Shown here: positions 1 to 5,899 of the stretch, one piece after another
Position numbering within the stretch: the first letter of the stretch is position 1
Layout of the letters: every line of letters starts with the position of its first letter
NCBI GenBank assembly: GCA_041166365.1
Contig: JBEEFX010000129.1
Coordinates: 1-7,387, forward strand
Reading direction: 5' to 3'
Length of the DNA stretch: 7,387 bases
DNA from: DASUCS01 sp041166365
GTDB taxonomy: Bacteria > Actinomycetota > Acidimicrobiia > Acidimicrobiales > JACDCH01
Notes under the pieces: generated by a model
Told to the model about the DNA's origin: nothing
The model's input: the letters and a program-made list of their open reading frames with translations, nothing else
Database searches by the model: none
Made by a program: the position numbers and the translations under genes

Positions 1-541
1 ACACGCCGTTCAAGGCGCCGTGCACGAAGATCCTCAAGCCGCCGCGGCCGGGAGTGTGGATCGTGACGTCCACGTGATCCTGGTGAGGCGAGCCGGAGCC
101 GAGGAACTGCCAGTACAAGACGGCGACGTCCTGACTGACCAGGACGGCGTTCGTCACGCGGTAGCGGACCTCGTAGACGTGACGGCCGGAAATCGTGACA
201 TCGGCGTCGCCCCACTTCACGAACCCGGGTCGGGCTTCGGCGATCGGCACGGATTCGCCGTGCTCGGTGACGGTCAGCGGCCCGATGTCATAGAGCGACG
301 AGCCGAGCGTGTCGTCGGCCGTGATGGGTGCGAGGTCGAGCTCGCGTATGCCACCGTGGCAACCCTCGTCGAAATCGAACGAGAGCGTCTCGACGACATC
401 CATGGAACCGTCGGCGTTGACGGTGGCTTCGGTGCTCGTCGCATCGTGTGCGTCGCCGCACGGCAGTGCCGACGCGGGCGGTACGCCGAGGACGAGGAAG
501 CCGCCCGCGAGCGCGAGAGCGACGAGTAGGCGGCGGATCAA
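1..541 (-). CDS. DUF2207-type secreted/membrane protein, N-terminal part (cut by left window edge)
   Basis: The reading frame runs leftward off the window; 180 codons are visible. Residues 1-25 form a clear signal peptide: two arginines at 3-4, a hydrophobic core of Leu/Val/Ala/Gly, then Pro-Pro and an ASA cleavage box at 23-25. The mature part matches the extracytoplasmic DUF2207 (YciQ-like) domain: NADGSMDVVET at 42-52, a GGIRELDL stretch at 63-70 (family pattern 'gi.R.i'), an HVYEVRYRV strand at 121-129 and LYWQFLG at 142-148. Family members usually continue into membrane helices and a low-complexity tail, which would lie beyond the edge; the function of the family is not established. Two cysteines, C28 and C61, could form a disulfide. 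The start is taken as TTG at 541-539, which overlaps the TGA of the SDR gene (TTGA) and directly precedes the signal peptide; no better ATG or GTG exists in frame. The overlap implies translational coupling to the SDR gene. No strong ribosome binding site is seen. Confidence 0.8.
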   Translation of the reverse strand, partial: MIRRLLVALALAGGFLVLGVPPASALPCGDAHDATSTEATVNADGSMDVVETLSFDFDEGCHGGIRELDLAPITADDTLGSSLYDIGPLTVTEHGESVPIAEARPGFVKWGDADVTISGRHVYEVRYRVTNAVLVSQDVAVLYWQFLGSGSPHQDHVDVTIHTPGRGGLRIFVHGALNGV

Positions 542-1329
542 GCGAGTTGCTCGTAGATCTTCGCTTGCAACCGGCGCATGCCGGTGATCCACCGATCGGG
601 GTCGTCGGCCTTGCGCCGCACGTAGTCCGCCACCTCCGGGTGGGGGAGGATGAGGAACGTCTCCGCCTTCAGGCCTTGGATCACTGCTTCGGCCAGCGCT
701 TCCGGCTCGATCGCCCCCTGTGCGAGCACGACCTCGGTCGACGGATCGCCCGGCGCGCCGAGAAGCATGTTCGTCCTCACGCCCTGCGGGCACAGGCAGG
801 ACACCTTGATGCCCTTGTCGCCGTACGTGATCGCCAGCCACTCCGCGAGCCCGACGGCCGCGTGCTTCGTGGTCGTGTAGGGAGCGTTGCCGATGTTGGT
901 GAGCAAGCCCGCGGCCGATGCGGTGTTGAGCAAGTAACCGTCCCCGCGGGCGAGCATCGACGGCAACACGGCGCGCGCCGCGTACACGTGCGCCATCACG
1001 TTGATCGCCCAGATGTCGTTCCACACTTCGTCGGTGGCCTCGATGCCGCCGCCGCCACCGATGCCGGCGTTCGAGCAGAACAAGTCGACGGGACCGAAGT
1101 GGTCCTCGGTGCGTTCCACGACGTTGACGATGTCGGCCTCGACGGCAACGTCGGCCGTGAGGCCGAGCGCACGCTCACCGAGCTCATCGGCCACGGCGCG
1201 AACGGCATCCGCGTCGCGGTCCACGACCACGACACCGTGAGCGCCCTCGGCGACGAACCGGCGACTCAGGGCTCGCCCGATGCCGTTCCCGCCACCCGTG
1301 ACGACCGCGACCTTGTCAGCGAGCTCCAT
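538..1329 (-). CDS. Short-chain dehydrogenase/reductase (SDR), classical family
   Basis: This is a 263-residue NAD(P)-dependent oxidoreductase with a complete classical SDR motif set. The Rossmann glycine motif TGGGNGIG is at 11-18, and D37 at the end of the second strand favours NAD(H) over NADP(H). D60 follows for adenine contact, and the NAG motif is at 87-89. The catalytic tetrad is N110, S138, Y151 and K155 (YTTTK), followed by the PQG turn at 181-183. Length is normal for the family. The substrate cannot be assigned; actinobacterial relatives act on alcohols, hydroxy-acyl groups or steroids. The ATG is supported by an AGGAG site (1336-1340) with a 6-base spacer. The gene lies 63 bases after the LLM oxidoreductase gene and its stop overlaps the DUF2207 start, so it is probably the middle gene of a leftward operon. 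Family and catalytic competence are seen directly; the substrate is unknown. Confidence 0.95.
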   Translation of the reverse strand: MELADKVAVVTGGGNGIGRALSRRFVAEGAHGVVVVDRDADAVRAVADELGERALGLTADVAVEADIVNVVERTEDHFGPVDLFCSNAGIGGGGGIEATDEVWNDIWAINVMAHVYAARAVLPSMLARGDGYLLNTASAAGLLTNIGNAPYTTTKHAAVGLAEWLAITYGDKGIKVSCLCPQGVRTNMLLGAPGDPSTEVVLAQGAIEPEALAEAVIQGLKAETFLILPHPEVADYVRRKADDPDRWITGMRRLQAKIYEQLA

Positions 1330-1335
1330 GTTTCA

Positions 1336-1340
1336 CTCCT
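1336..1340 (-). promoter_or_regulatory. Shine-Dalgarno site of the SDR gene
   Basis: AGGAG on the minus strand lies 6 bases before the ATG at 1329. It is the best-formed ribosome binding site in the window and fixes the SDR start. Confidence 0.8.
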
Positions 1341-1385
1341 CTGCCCGGGCAATCCGGGTCACCGTGCAACCGCTTCTGCCCGGGC
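1340..1385. repeat. Two 11-base direct repeats with a palindromic core
   Basis: TCTGCCCGGGC occurs at 1340-1350 and again at 1375-1385, starts 35 bases apart, inside the short LLM-SDR intergenic gap. Each copy contains the 8-base palindrome GCCCGGGC. The first copy abuts the SDR ribosome binding site. The two cores could be a paired protein site or pair with each other in RNA. In G+C-rich DNA chance is a real alternative. Confidence 0.45.
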
Positions 1386-1392
1386 CGGCCGG

Positions 1393-2376
1393 TCATCGGA
1401 TTGCGGCGACGATCGTCGCCTCGGTGACGGCGCGCCGGTCCGGGCCCCATGGCATCGGCATCACCACCGGTACCTCGACGCCCGCATCGACGTACTCGAG
1501 CACGGCGGACCGAACTCGTTTGGCGTCGCCCATGATGTCGATGGCGTCGACGAAAGCGTCGGACACCGCGGCAACCGCCCCTTCTCGATCGCCGGCGGCG
1601 TGACGCTCGCGGATGGCGGCGATGTCGTCGCCGAAGCCGGCGCGTTCGAAGTTGCGGGCGTACGAATCGACGACGGCGTACGACCAGAGGTCGCGGCGAG
1701 CCGCTTCGATGCCGTCCTCGCGTTCGCACACGCCCACGTGCACGTAGGCGTAGATCTTCGCGTCGCCCCCTTCGCGAACTCGTTCCACCGACCACGGCAC
1801 ATGCGATGCCGGGAGGTAGTTGAGCAGTACGCCGTCGGCCACCTCACCCGCCATCCGCAGCATCGCGGGATTGAGCGCGCCGACGATCACCTTGGGACGC
1901 TTCTCGCCGAGGCGAACGCCGAGCCGGAAGCGACTGCACTCGTAGAAGTCGCCCTTGAAGCTCACGCTCTCGCCCGTGAGGCACTCCTTGACCAGTGTCA
2001 CGAACTCCCGGGTCTGCGCCACCGGTCGATCGCCGTAGGGCGCTCCATGCCACTTGCCCACGACGACCGGCGACGAGATGCCGACGCCCAGGAGGATGTC
2101 GGCCTCCGGATGGAGGGCCTGCAGGGTGGCACCCGCCATCGCGACGAGCATCGGGGTGCGCAGCTGGAGGGCGACGACGCCGGTGCCCAGGTCGATGCCG
2201 GGAGCGGCGGCCCCGGCGGCGGCGAGCACGCTGAACGCCTCGGGCCCGGTCGTCTCGGCGGTCCAGAACGAGGTGTAGCCCAGCTCCTGGGCCCTGGCCG
2301 CGATCTGCGGGGCGGCGGCTGCTCCGAGCGACATGAGGCTGGCGAAAGTGACCCCCATCTCCGCGCCGGCGACCAT
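1393..2376 (-). CDS. LLM-class (luciferase-like, F420-type) oxidoreductase
   Basis: This 327-residue TIM-barrel protein belongs to the bacterial luciferase-like superfamily. The first strand, MGVTFAS (7-13), is followed by ARAQELGYTSFWTAE (27-41). Next come the LGTGVVALQLRTP strand-turn (63-75), LLGVGISSP (95-103), the APYGDRP loop (112-118) and a VIVGALNPAMLRMAGEVADGV region (163-183), all typical of the F420-dependent LLM branch rather than FMN monooxygenases. The expected reaction is hydride transfer between reduced F420 and an organic substrate; the cofactor is inferred from family resemblance and the substrate is unknown. The start is ATG at 2376; a second ATG at 2358 (residue 7) would also leave the first strand intact. 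Neither has a well-spaced Shine-Dalgarno site, but a TAGGTT hexamer ends 6 bases before the first ATG, so a leaderless message is possible. It heads the operon with SDR and DUF2207. Confidence 0.93.
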   Translation of the reverse strand: MVAGAEMGVTFASLMSLGAAAAPQIAARAQELGYTSFWTAETTGPEAFSVLAAAGAAAPGIDLGTGVVALQLRTPMLVAMAGATLQALHPEADILLGVGISSPVVVGKWHGAPYGDRPVAQTREFVTLVKECLTGESVSFKGDFYECSRFRLGVRLGEKRPKVIVGALNPAMLRMAGEVADGVLLNYLPASHVPWSVERVREGGDAKIYAYVHVGVCEREDGIEAARRDLWSYAVVDSYARNFERAGFGDDIAAIRERHAAGDREGAVAAVSDAFVDAIDIMGDAKRVRSAVLEYVDAGVEVPVVMPMPWGPDRRAVTEATIVAAIR

Positions 2377-2382
2377 CCCTCG

Positions 2383-2388
2383 AACCTA
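2383..2388 (-). promoter_or_regulatory. Possible leaderless -10 element of the LLM gene
   Basis: TAGGTT fits the TANNNT pattern of actinobacterial -10 elements and ends exactly 6 bases before the ATG at 2376, the spacing expected if transcription starts at the start codon. No good -35 is visible; instead an imperfect palindrome (2398-2412, arms GCTGAGG and CCTCGGC with one mismatch) covers that area and could be an operator. Inference only. Confidence 0.35.
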
Positions 2389-2444
2389 ACCGGAACCGCT
2401 GAGGGCCTCGGCAGGTGGGGGCCGTTCACAGAGCGAACACAAAC

Positions 2445-2462
2445 GTGACGCTTGCGCGTCAC
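2445..2462. promoter_or_regulatory. Perfect 7-bp inverted repeat, candidate operator
   Basis: GTGACGC (2445-2451), a TTGC spacer (2452-2455) and GCGTCAC (2456-2462) form a perfect palindromic site in the divergent region between the LLM gene and the small rightward gene. It overlaps a possible -35 (TTGCGC, 2452-2457) of the rightward promoter. The arm and spacer size suits a dimeric helix-turn-helix repressor; the GTGA-TCAC spacing of 10 does not fit CRP. As RNA it would be a short hairpin. Confidence 0.5.
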
Positions 2463-2478
2463 AGGTCGTGGGTATGGT
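2452..2478 (+). promoter_or_regulatory. Candidate promoter for the small rightward gene
   Basis: TTGCGC (2452-2457) and TATGGT (2473-2478) are separated by 15 bases, shorter than the usual 17. TATGGT fits the actinobacterial TANNNT -10 pattern. Initiation near 2485 would give a leader of about 95 bases that contains the hairpin at 2495-2536. Weak evidence; predicted by pattern only. Confidence 0.35.
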
Positions 2479-2494
2479 GGTGGCACATCAGCCG

Positions 2495-2536
2495 GTCACC
2501 TCCGGGGAAATGCTCAAATTTCGCCCCAGATGTGAC
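2495..2536 (+). other. Hairpin in the leader of the small gene
   Basis: GTCAC (2495-2499) pairs with GTGAC (2532-2536). After a four-by-four internal loop, GGGG (2504-2507) pairs with CCCC (2524-2527). Beyond a two-base bulge (CG, 2522-2523), AAAT (2508-2511) pairs with ATTT (2518-2521), leaving a six-base loop. It is not followed by a T run, so it does not look like a simple terminator. It could be a regulatory leader structure, or a pair of GTCAC/GTGAC protein half-sites, since the same pentamer also builds the palindrome at 2445-2462. Confidence 0.45.
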
Positions 2537-2580
2537 GATGAACACGGAAGAGGAGTCCAGCTCCCGGAGTTGGAGAGACG

Positions 2581-2760
2581 ATGACCGACACACGAGAACT
2601 CGATGTGATCACCGAAGCGTTGGCGATCATCGACCGCGGTTTGGGCGAAATGCTCCATCGAGAGCTCGTCTCGACGGACGAAGTCGCAGATCTTCTCCTC
2701 GACGTGCGCACTCGGCTCACGCAAGAGGAGCTCACGCAAGAGGAACCCGCAGCGAACTAG
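2581..2760 (+). CDS. Small acidic helical protein of unknown function (59 aa)
   Basis: ATG at 2581 to TAG at 2758-2760 encodes 59 residues beginning MTDTRELDVITEALAII. A GGAGAG site lies a few bases upstream, which supports translation. The product is Glu/Asp/Leu-rich with no membrane segment or signal peptide, and hydrophobic residues spaced every three to four positions at 9-46 suggest two amphipathic helices. Near the C-terminus a 15-base unit is duplicated in tandem (2716-2730 and 2731-2745, 14 of 15 identical), giving LTQEELTQEE at 46-55. Third-position G+C looks lower than in neighbouring genes. I do not recognise the family. It is the only rightward gene, divergent from the LLM gene and convergent with the acyltransferase gene, whose stop is 12 bases away. 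Helical regulator, antitoxin-like partner or scaffold are all possible; none is shown. Confidence 0.65.
   Translation: MTDTRELDVITEALAIIDRGLGEMLHRELVSTDEVADLLLDVRTRLTQEELTQEEPAAN
2716..2745 (+). repeat. Tandem 15-base duplication inside the small gene
   Basis: CTCACGCAAGAGGAG (2716-2730) is followed directly by the same sequence with one final G-to-A change (2731-2745). It keeps frame and doubles the peptide LTQEE. It looks like a recent in-frame slippage or unequal-exchange event, so copy number may vary between relatives. Confidence 0.85.
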
Positions 2761-2772
2761 CGGGTCCACCGG

Positions 2773-4182
2773 TCAGCCGACGCTCAACAGCTCGGCGTAG
2801 GCATCCTCGAGGCACTCTCGCAGCAACTCCGGGTCGTCGACCGCGGCCAAGTCGATGTTCACGCCCATGTCGAGCGATCCGCCCGACGAGAGCACGGTGA
2901 GATTGAACGCCGTTCCGCCCGTCGGACCCATTGGATAGTTCGCAAGGATCTTGGCCCCCGCGATGAACAGGTCGAATGGCGCCCCGCGCACGTTCGACGT
3001 TGCGAAGTCGACGGTCTCCACCTGCTGCCGGGCGATGCGCACCAGCATCGACGTGGGCAGCACGTTGATCACGCCGGCCAACGCGTCGGCGAACTCGAGT
3101 GCACGCTCCTGCTTCGTTGCCGTCAGCCGGTCGCGTATCGCGGAGAACTGATCGATGGCGCTCTTCCCGGCGACGGGAACCGTGAGGCGAGCAGGGGTGA
3201 ATGCGTTGCCGCCCATCGAGCGGTCGCTGCGTGTCGACACCGGCATCGTGATGCGGAGCTCGCTGATCTCCGCCCCCTTGGCCCGGTGGTACGCGCCCGC
3301 CGCAGCCGCCGCGCCCGCGACGAACACGTCGTTCACGCTGCCGCCGAGCGCCTTCGCCGCCCGCTTGGTGTCGTCGAGGGGGATGCGCAGCACCTCGAAT
3401 CGGCGGCGCAGGGAGCGTTCCGTCCAGAGCGGGGAGCGCGAGTGATCGGTCACCGAAGCCTGACGAGCCAGTGATTGGACGGCGCCCACGAGCTCGGCAG
3501 CCATCGTCGGCACCTTGTTCGGGTGTCGGGCCACGTCGGCCAGATTCGTCACGGCTCGGCGGGCGATACCCAGTTGCCGGCGCGCGTTGTGCGCGGCGGT
3601 TTCGATGACGGTGTCGACGAGCGACGATGGGTCCGGTTTCTCTCCCTCGGCTTCGGCCGGCGGATCGACGCGCTCCTGGTCCTCGCGACTGAAGTCGATG
3701 AACTCCGCGGACATCCGGACGCCGCCTTCGCCGTCGGTGATCGTATGGTGGATCTTCTGGAACAGGGCGGCGCGCCCGCCTTCGAGACCATCGATGATGG
3801 TGAATTCCCACAGCGGCCGCGTGCGTTCGAGCGGCTGCGCGGCGAGCGCCACCGCGAGGTCGAACAAGGCGCGCTCGGTCGCGGGCGCCGCGAGCGCGAT
3901 GTGCCGGATGTGGTAGTCGAGATCGAACGCGGTGTCGTCCTGCCACTCCGGTGGCGCGAGACGCCCGAGCGCGGGCACGACGCGTTGGCGGAGCCGCGGT
4001 ACCACCTTCACCGCATGTTCCATCGTTCGTCGCAGGCGATCGGCATCGGGCGGCTGATCGAGGATCGTGACGTTGGCGAAGGACGAGGCGAGTGCGGGGT
4101 CCTTCTCGAGGTTCCACATCAGCGCCTCGACGTCGCTCATGCGCCGGTCACCGCGGACAGGGCGTGCGGTCGGGTCGGCCAT
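2773..4182 (-). CDS. WS/DGAT O-acyltransferase (wax ester/triacylglycerol synthase family)
   Basis: This enzyme family transfers acyl groups from acyl-CoA to diacylglycerol or fatty alcohols, making storage triacylglycerol or wax esters at the inner membrane face. The active-site motif HHxxxDG is intact as HHTITDG at 145-151, preceded by PLWEF (123-127). The ND pair of the second domain is at 284-285. The C-terminal DUF1298-like part has NVRG (398-401 region), an AGAKI-YPMGP block near 408-420 and NLTVLSSGGSLDMG at 427-440. Length is 469 residues from the ATG at 4182, normal for the family. A second ATG at 4140 (MSDVEALMW, 455 residues) is equally compatible with the conserved N-terminus and has a weak GGTGA upstream, so the start is uncertain. 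The first choice begins 10 bases after the SxxK hydrolase stop. It is the last gene of the leftward unit A. The PAP2 phosphatase upstream could provide diacylglycerol (inference). Confidence 0.93.
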   Translation of the reverse strand: MADPTARPVRGDRRMSDVEALMWNLEKDPALASSFANVTILDQPPDADRLRRTMEHAVKVVPRLRQRVVPALGRLAPPEWQDDTAFDLDYHIRHIALAAPATERALFDLAVALAAQPLERTRPLWEFTIIDGLEGGRAALFQKIHHTITDGEGGVRMSAEFIDFSREDQERVDPPAEAEGEKPDPSSLVDTVIETAAHNARRQLGIARRAVTNLADVARHPNKVPTMAAELVGAVQSLARQASVTDHSRSPLWTERSLRRRFEVLRIPLDDTKRAAKALGGSVNDVFVAGAAAAAGAYHRAKGAEISELRITMPVSTRSDRSMGGNAFTPARLTVPVAGKSAIDQFSAIRDRLTATKQERALEFADALAGVINVLPTSMLVRIARQQVETVDFATSNVRGAPFDLFIAGAKILANYPMGPTGGTAFNLTVLSSGGSLDMGVNIDLAAVDDPELLRECLEDAYAELLSVG

Positions 4183-4192
4183 GTCGCAGAGG

Positions 4193-5230
4193 CTAAGCCG
4201 TCTCAGACGGGGCGAACGACCTGAACGTGTCCACGACGTCAGCGCGCCAGTCACGCAGGGCGGAACCCATCTCCGACGTCGACCGACCGAGCCGAACGGT
4301 CAGCAGATCGAGCCCAGGACACACGAGGATCGCCTGGCCCTCGTAGCCGCTGGCGCGAAACGAGCCCACGTCGTCGTCCACCACCCACCAGTGCGCGCCG
4401 TAGCCGTTGCCCTCGTCGTCGACAGAACGTGGACGGCGGCCGTGATCGACCCAACCTTCGGACAAGAGGCGCCGCCCGGCCCATGTCCCGTCGCGCAGAT
4501 ACAGCAATCCAAAACGCGCGAAGTCGCGCGCGGTCGCGCAGACGTACGAGGAGCCGATGAACGTCCCGGCCGCGTCGAGGCGCGGATCCGCCGTCGTGAT
4601 GCCGATCGGATCGAAGATGCTTCGGCGCAGCAGGTCCACGAGTGCGGCGCCACCGCCGACCGCCCGGCCCGCGATCGCCGCCACGATGTTCGACGTACCG
4701 GACGAGTAGTTGAAGTGCGTGCCGGGGGCGTGGCGCGGGGGCCGAGCCTCCGCGTACGCGGCCACGTCGTCCTGCCCGCGGCCGAACAGCATCTCGATGA
4801 CGTCGGAGACCGCGGCGTCGACGTAGTCCTCGGCGAAGTCGAGACCGTCGCGCATCGCGAGCAGATGCTCGAGCGTGATGGCCGCCCGCGGATCGTCGGC
4901 GTCCGCCCGCCACGCCGGCACGTCGGCAGGGGAGTCGAGATCGAGCCGCCCGTCACCGACGAGGACGCCGACGGCGGCGTGCAGGATCGACTTGGACATC
5001 GACCACGAGAGCAGTTGCGTGGAAGGTCCCACCGGCTCGGCCGGCTGGTCGAAATGGGGGATCTCGCCGCCGTAGCGCTCGACCAGCAACCGTCCTCGGT
5101 GGACGACCAGCACCGCGTATGTGGTGCCGTAGCGATCGGTGTCGTCGATCAGTTGGCCGACGAGCTTGTCGAGGCTCGGGTGGCTCGCGCCGAGCGGCCA
5201 GCCCTCGGGATCGGGTGACGGCCACGGCAC
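4193..5230 (-). CDS. SxxK serine hydrolase, beta-lactamase/EstB/NylB-like fold
   Basis: This is a 345-residue member of the class C beta-lactamase-like hydrolase superfamily. The nucleophile motif SxxK is SMSK at 77-80, preceded by a helix-entry tryptophan. The second motif is Y175-S-S (FNYSSGTSN, 173-181). The third, where true beta-lactamases have K/H-T/S-G, is GYEGQ at 295-299. GYGAHWW (276-282) is typical of the esterase/amide-hydrolase branch such as 6-aminohexanoate-dimer hydrolase. No signal peptide is present, so the enzyme is cytoplasmic and unlikely to act on cell wall or periplasmic beta-lactams; an esterase, lipase-like or amidase role is more likely. The start is GTG at 5230; no ATG or GTG lies between it and the preceding stop 33 bases upstream. 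A 6-bp hairpin includes its GAGGG ribosome binding sequence. It sits between the DsbA-like and WS/DGAT genes in one probable operon. Confidence 0.92.
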   Translation of the reverse strand: MPWPSPDPEGWPLGASHPSLDKLVGQLIDDTDRYGTTYAVLVVHRGRLLVERYGGEIPHFDQPAEPVGPSTQLLSWSMSKSILHAAVGVLVGDGRLDLDSPADVPAWRADADDPRAAITLEHLLAMRDGLDFAEDYVDAAVSDVIEMLFGRGQDDVAAYAEARPPRHAPGTHFNYSSGTSNIVAAIAGRAVGGGAALVDLLRRSIFDPIGITTADPRLDAAGTFIGSSYVCATARDFARFGLLYLRDGTWAGRRLLSEGWVDHGRRPRSVDDEGNGYGAHWWVVDDDVGSFRASGYEGQAILVCPGLDLLTVRLGRSTSEMGSALRDWRADVVDTFRSFAPSETA

Positions 5231-5231
5231 A

Positions 5232-5248
5232 CCCTCGGGCTGCGAGGG
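5232..5248 (-). promoter_or_regulatory. Hairpin over the ribosome binding site of the SxxK hydrolase gene
   Basis: On the minus strand, CCCTCG, a CAGCC loop and CGAGGG form a perfect 6-bp stem that ends one base before the GTG start. The only purine-rich ribosome binding candidate, GAGGG, is inside the 3' arm, so it would be masked when folded. It may reduce initiation unless translation of the upstream gene opens it. Role inferred. Confidence 0.5.
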
Positions 5249-5262
5249 GAGCGGAACGAGCG

Positions 5263-5871
5263 TCAGCGCTTGATGCCCGTGTGCTTGAACTCGTTGAGGT
5301 TGGGCCAGCCATCCAGGAGCTCGACGACCTGCTCGATCGAGCGGCGGGACGCTTCAGCATCCGTACCGTTCGGAGACCGATCCATCAGCCGCACGAAGAC
5401 GGCCTCGTCGCCGGAGATGAACGTCGGCACGCCCCACACGTTGTGATGCTCGACCGCGGCCTCGTGCTCGGTACGGATCTGCTTGAGCGCCGTGCCGTCG
5501 TCGATGGCCGCAAAGACCTCGTCGACGTCGATGCCGTGTCGCACGAGGACGTCGCGCACCACGTCGATCTCGCTCAACTTCAGGCCGTGGTCGTGGCGGG
5601 CGGCGAACAGATCGCGGTGCACGGCGAAGAACTTCTCGGGAAAGCGATCACGGACGACGACTCCAGCTTGCAGAGCAACGATGCCCGTGTCCTTCTCGGG
5701 CTCGTCCCACACGTCCGTGTCGCCCTCACCGACATGCACCTGACCGAGGGAGAACGGCACGAAGTGCACGTCCCAGTCGGCACCGGCCTCCAGCGCGGTG
5801 AGAACGTGTTCGTGGGCGTTGCGGGCGAAGGGGCAGCGGTAATCCCAGGTGACAGCGAACGACAGGCTCAT
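5263..5871 (-). CDS. DsbA-fold thioredoxin-like protein with a CPFA (single-cysteine) active site
   Basis: The 202-residue protein starts with a beta strand into DYRCPFARNA (10-19), the position of the CxxC motif in DsbA-fold proteins, but the second cysteine is alanine (C13-P-F-A16). The cis-proline loop is present as WGVPTFI (146-152, P149). The segment between is helical and charged, as in the DsbA/HCCA-isomerase/GST-kappa superfamily. There is no signal peptide and no other cysteine, so it cannot be a disulfide oxidase of the usual kind; a cytoplasmic thiol-dependent reductase, isomerase or mycothiol-using enzyme is more likely. The ATG at 5871 is chosen because it directly precedes the fold and has a GGAG site; a longer frame to 5973 would add about 34 Pro/Arg/Gly-rich residues overlapping the PAP2 gene. 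The gap is 28 bases from the PAP2 stop and 32 to the next GTG. Substrate unknown. Confidence 0.85.
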   Translation of the reverse strand: MSLSFAVTWDYRCPFARNAHEHVLTALEAGADWDVHFVPFSLGQVHVGEGDTDVWDEPEKDTGIVALQAGVVVRDRFPEKFFAVHRDLFAARHDHGLKLSEIDVVRDVLVRHGIDVDEVFAAIDDGTALKQIRTEHEAAVEHHNVWGVPTFISGDEAVFVRLMDRSPNGTDAEASRRSIEQVVELLDGWPNLNEFKHTGIKR

Positions 5872-5887
5872 GCGGGCTCCAACCCGC
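5872..5887 (-). promoter_or_regulatory. Hairpin presenting the ribosome binding site of the DsbA-like gene
   Basis: On the minus strand, GCGGG and CCCGC form a perfect 5-bp stem whose 6-base loop, TTGGAG, is the ribosome binding site; the stem ends immediately before the ATG. The loop would leave the site exposed while the stem crowds the start codon. Functional role is inference. Confidence 0.45.
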
Positions 5888-5899
5888 CTTTTCGCCGGA

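Noticed and set aside
448..2448. A 666-codon open frame on the plus strand
   Set aside because: It lies antisense to the SDR and LLM genes, both of which have full family motifs. Its product is His/Arg/Val-rich with no recognisable domain, as expected for an antisense frame in G+C-rich DNA.
2488..2769. A 93-codon minus-strand frame opposite the small rightward gene
   Set aside because: It lacks a ribosome binding site and would run through the divergent regulatory region. The opposite strand has a better-supported start and a balanced helical product.
2415..2900. A 161-codon plus-strand frame across the intergenic region
   Set aside because: It runs through the palindrome, the hairpin and into the acyltransferase 3' end, and its product is Arg/Ser/Pro-rich noise.
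2732..4117. A 461-codon minus-strand frame overlapping the acyltransferase gene
   Set aside because: It is an alternative frame of the WS/DGAT gene, very Arg-rich, without motifs.
4183..4254. A 24-codon upstream extension of the acyltransferase frame
   Set aside because: It overlaps the SxxK hydrolase C-terminus and adds residues not expected in the WS/DGAT family; the ATG at 4182 follows the hydrolase stop cleanly.
4193..5230. Antibiotic-resistance beta-lactamase
   Set aside because: No signal peptide, and the third motif is GYEGQ rather than KTG or HTG; features fit the cytoplasmic esterase/amidase branch.
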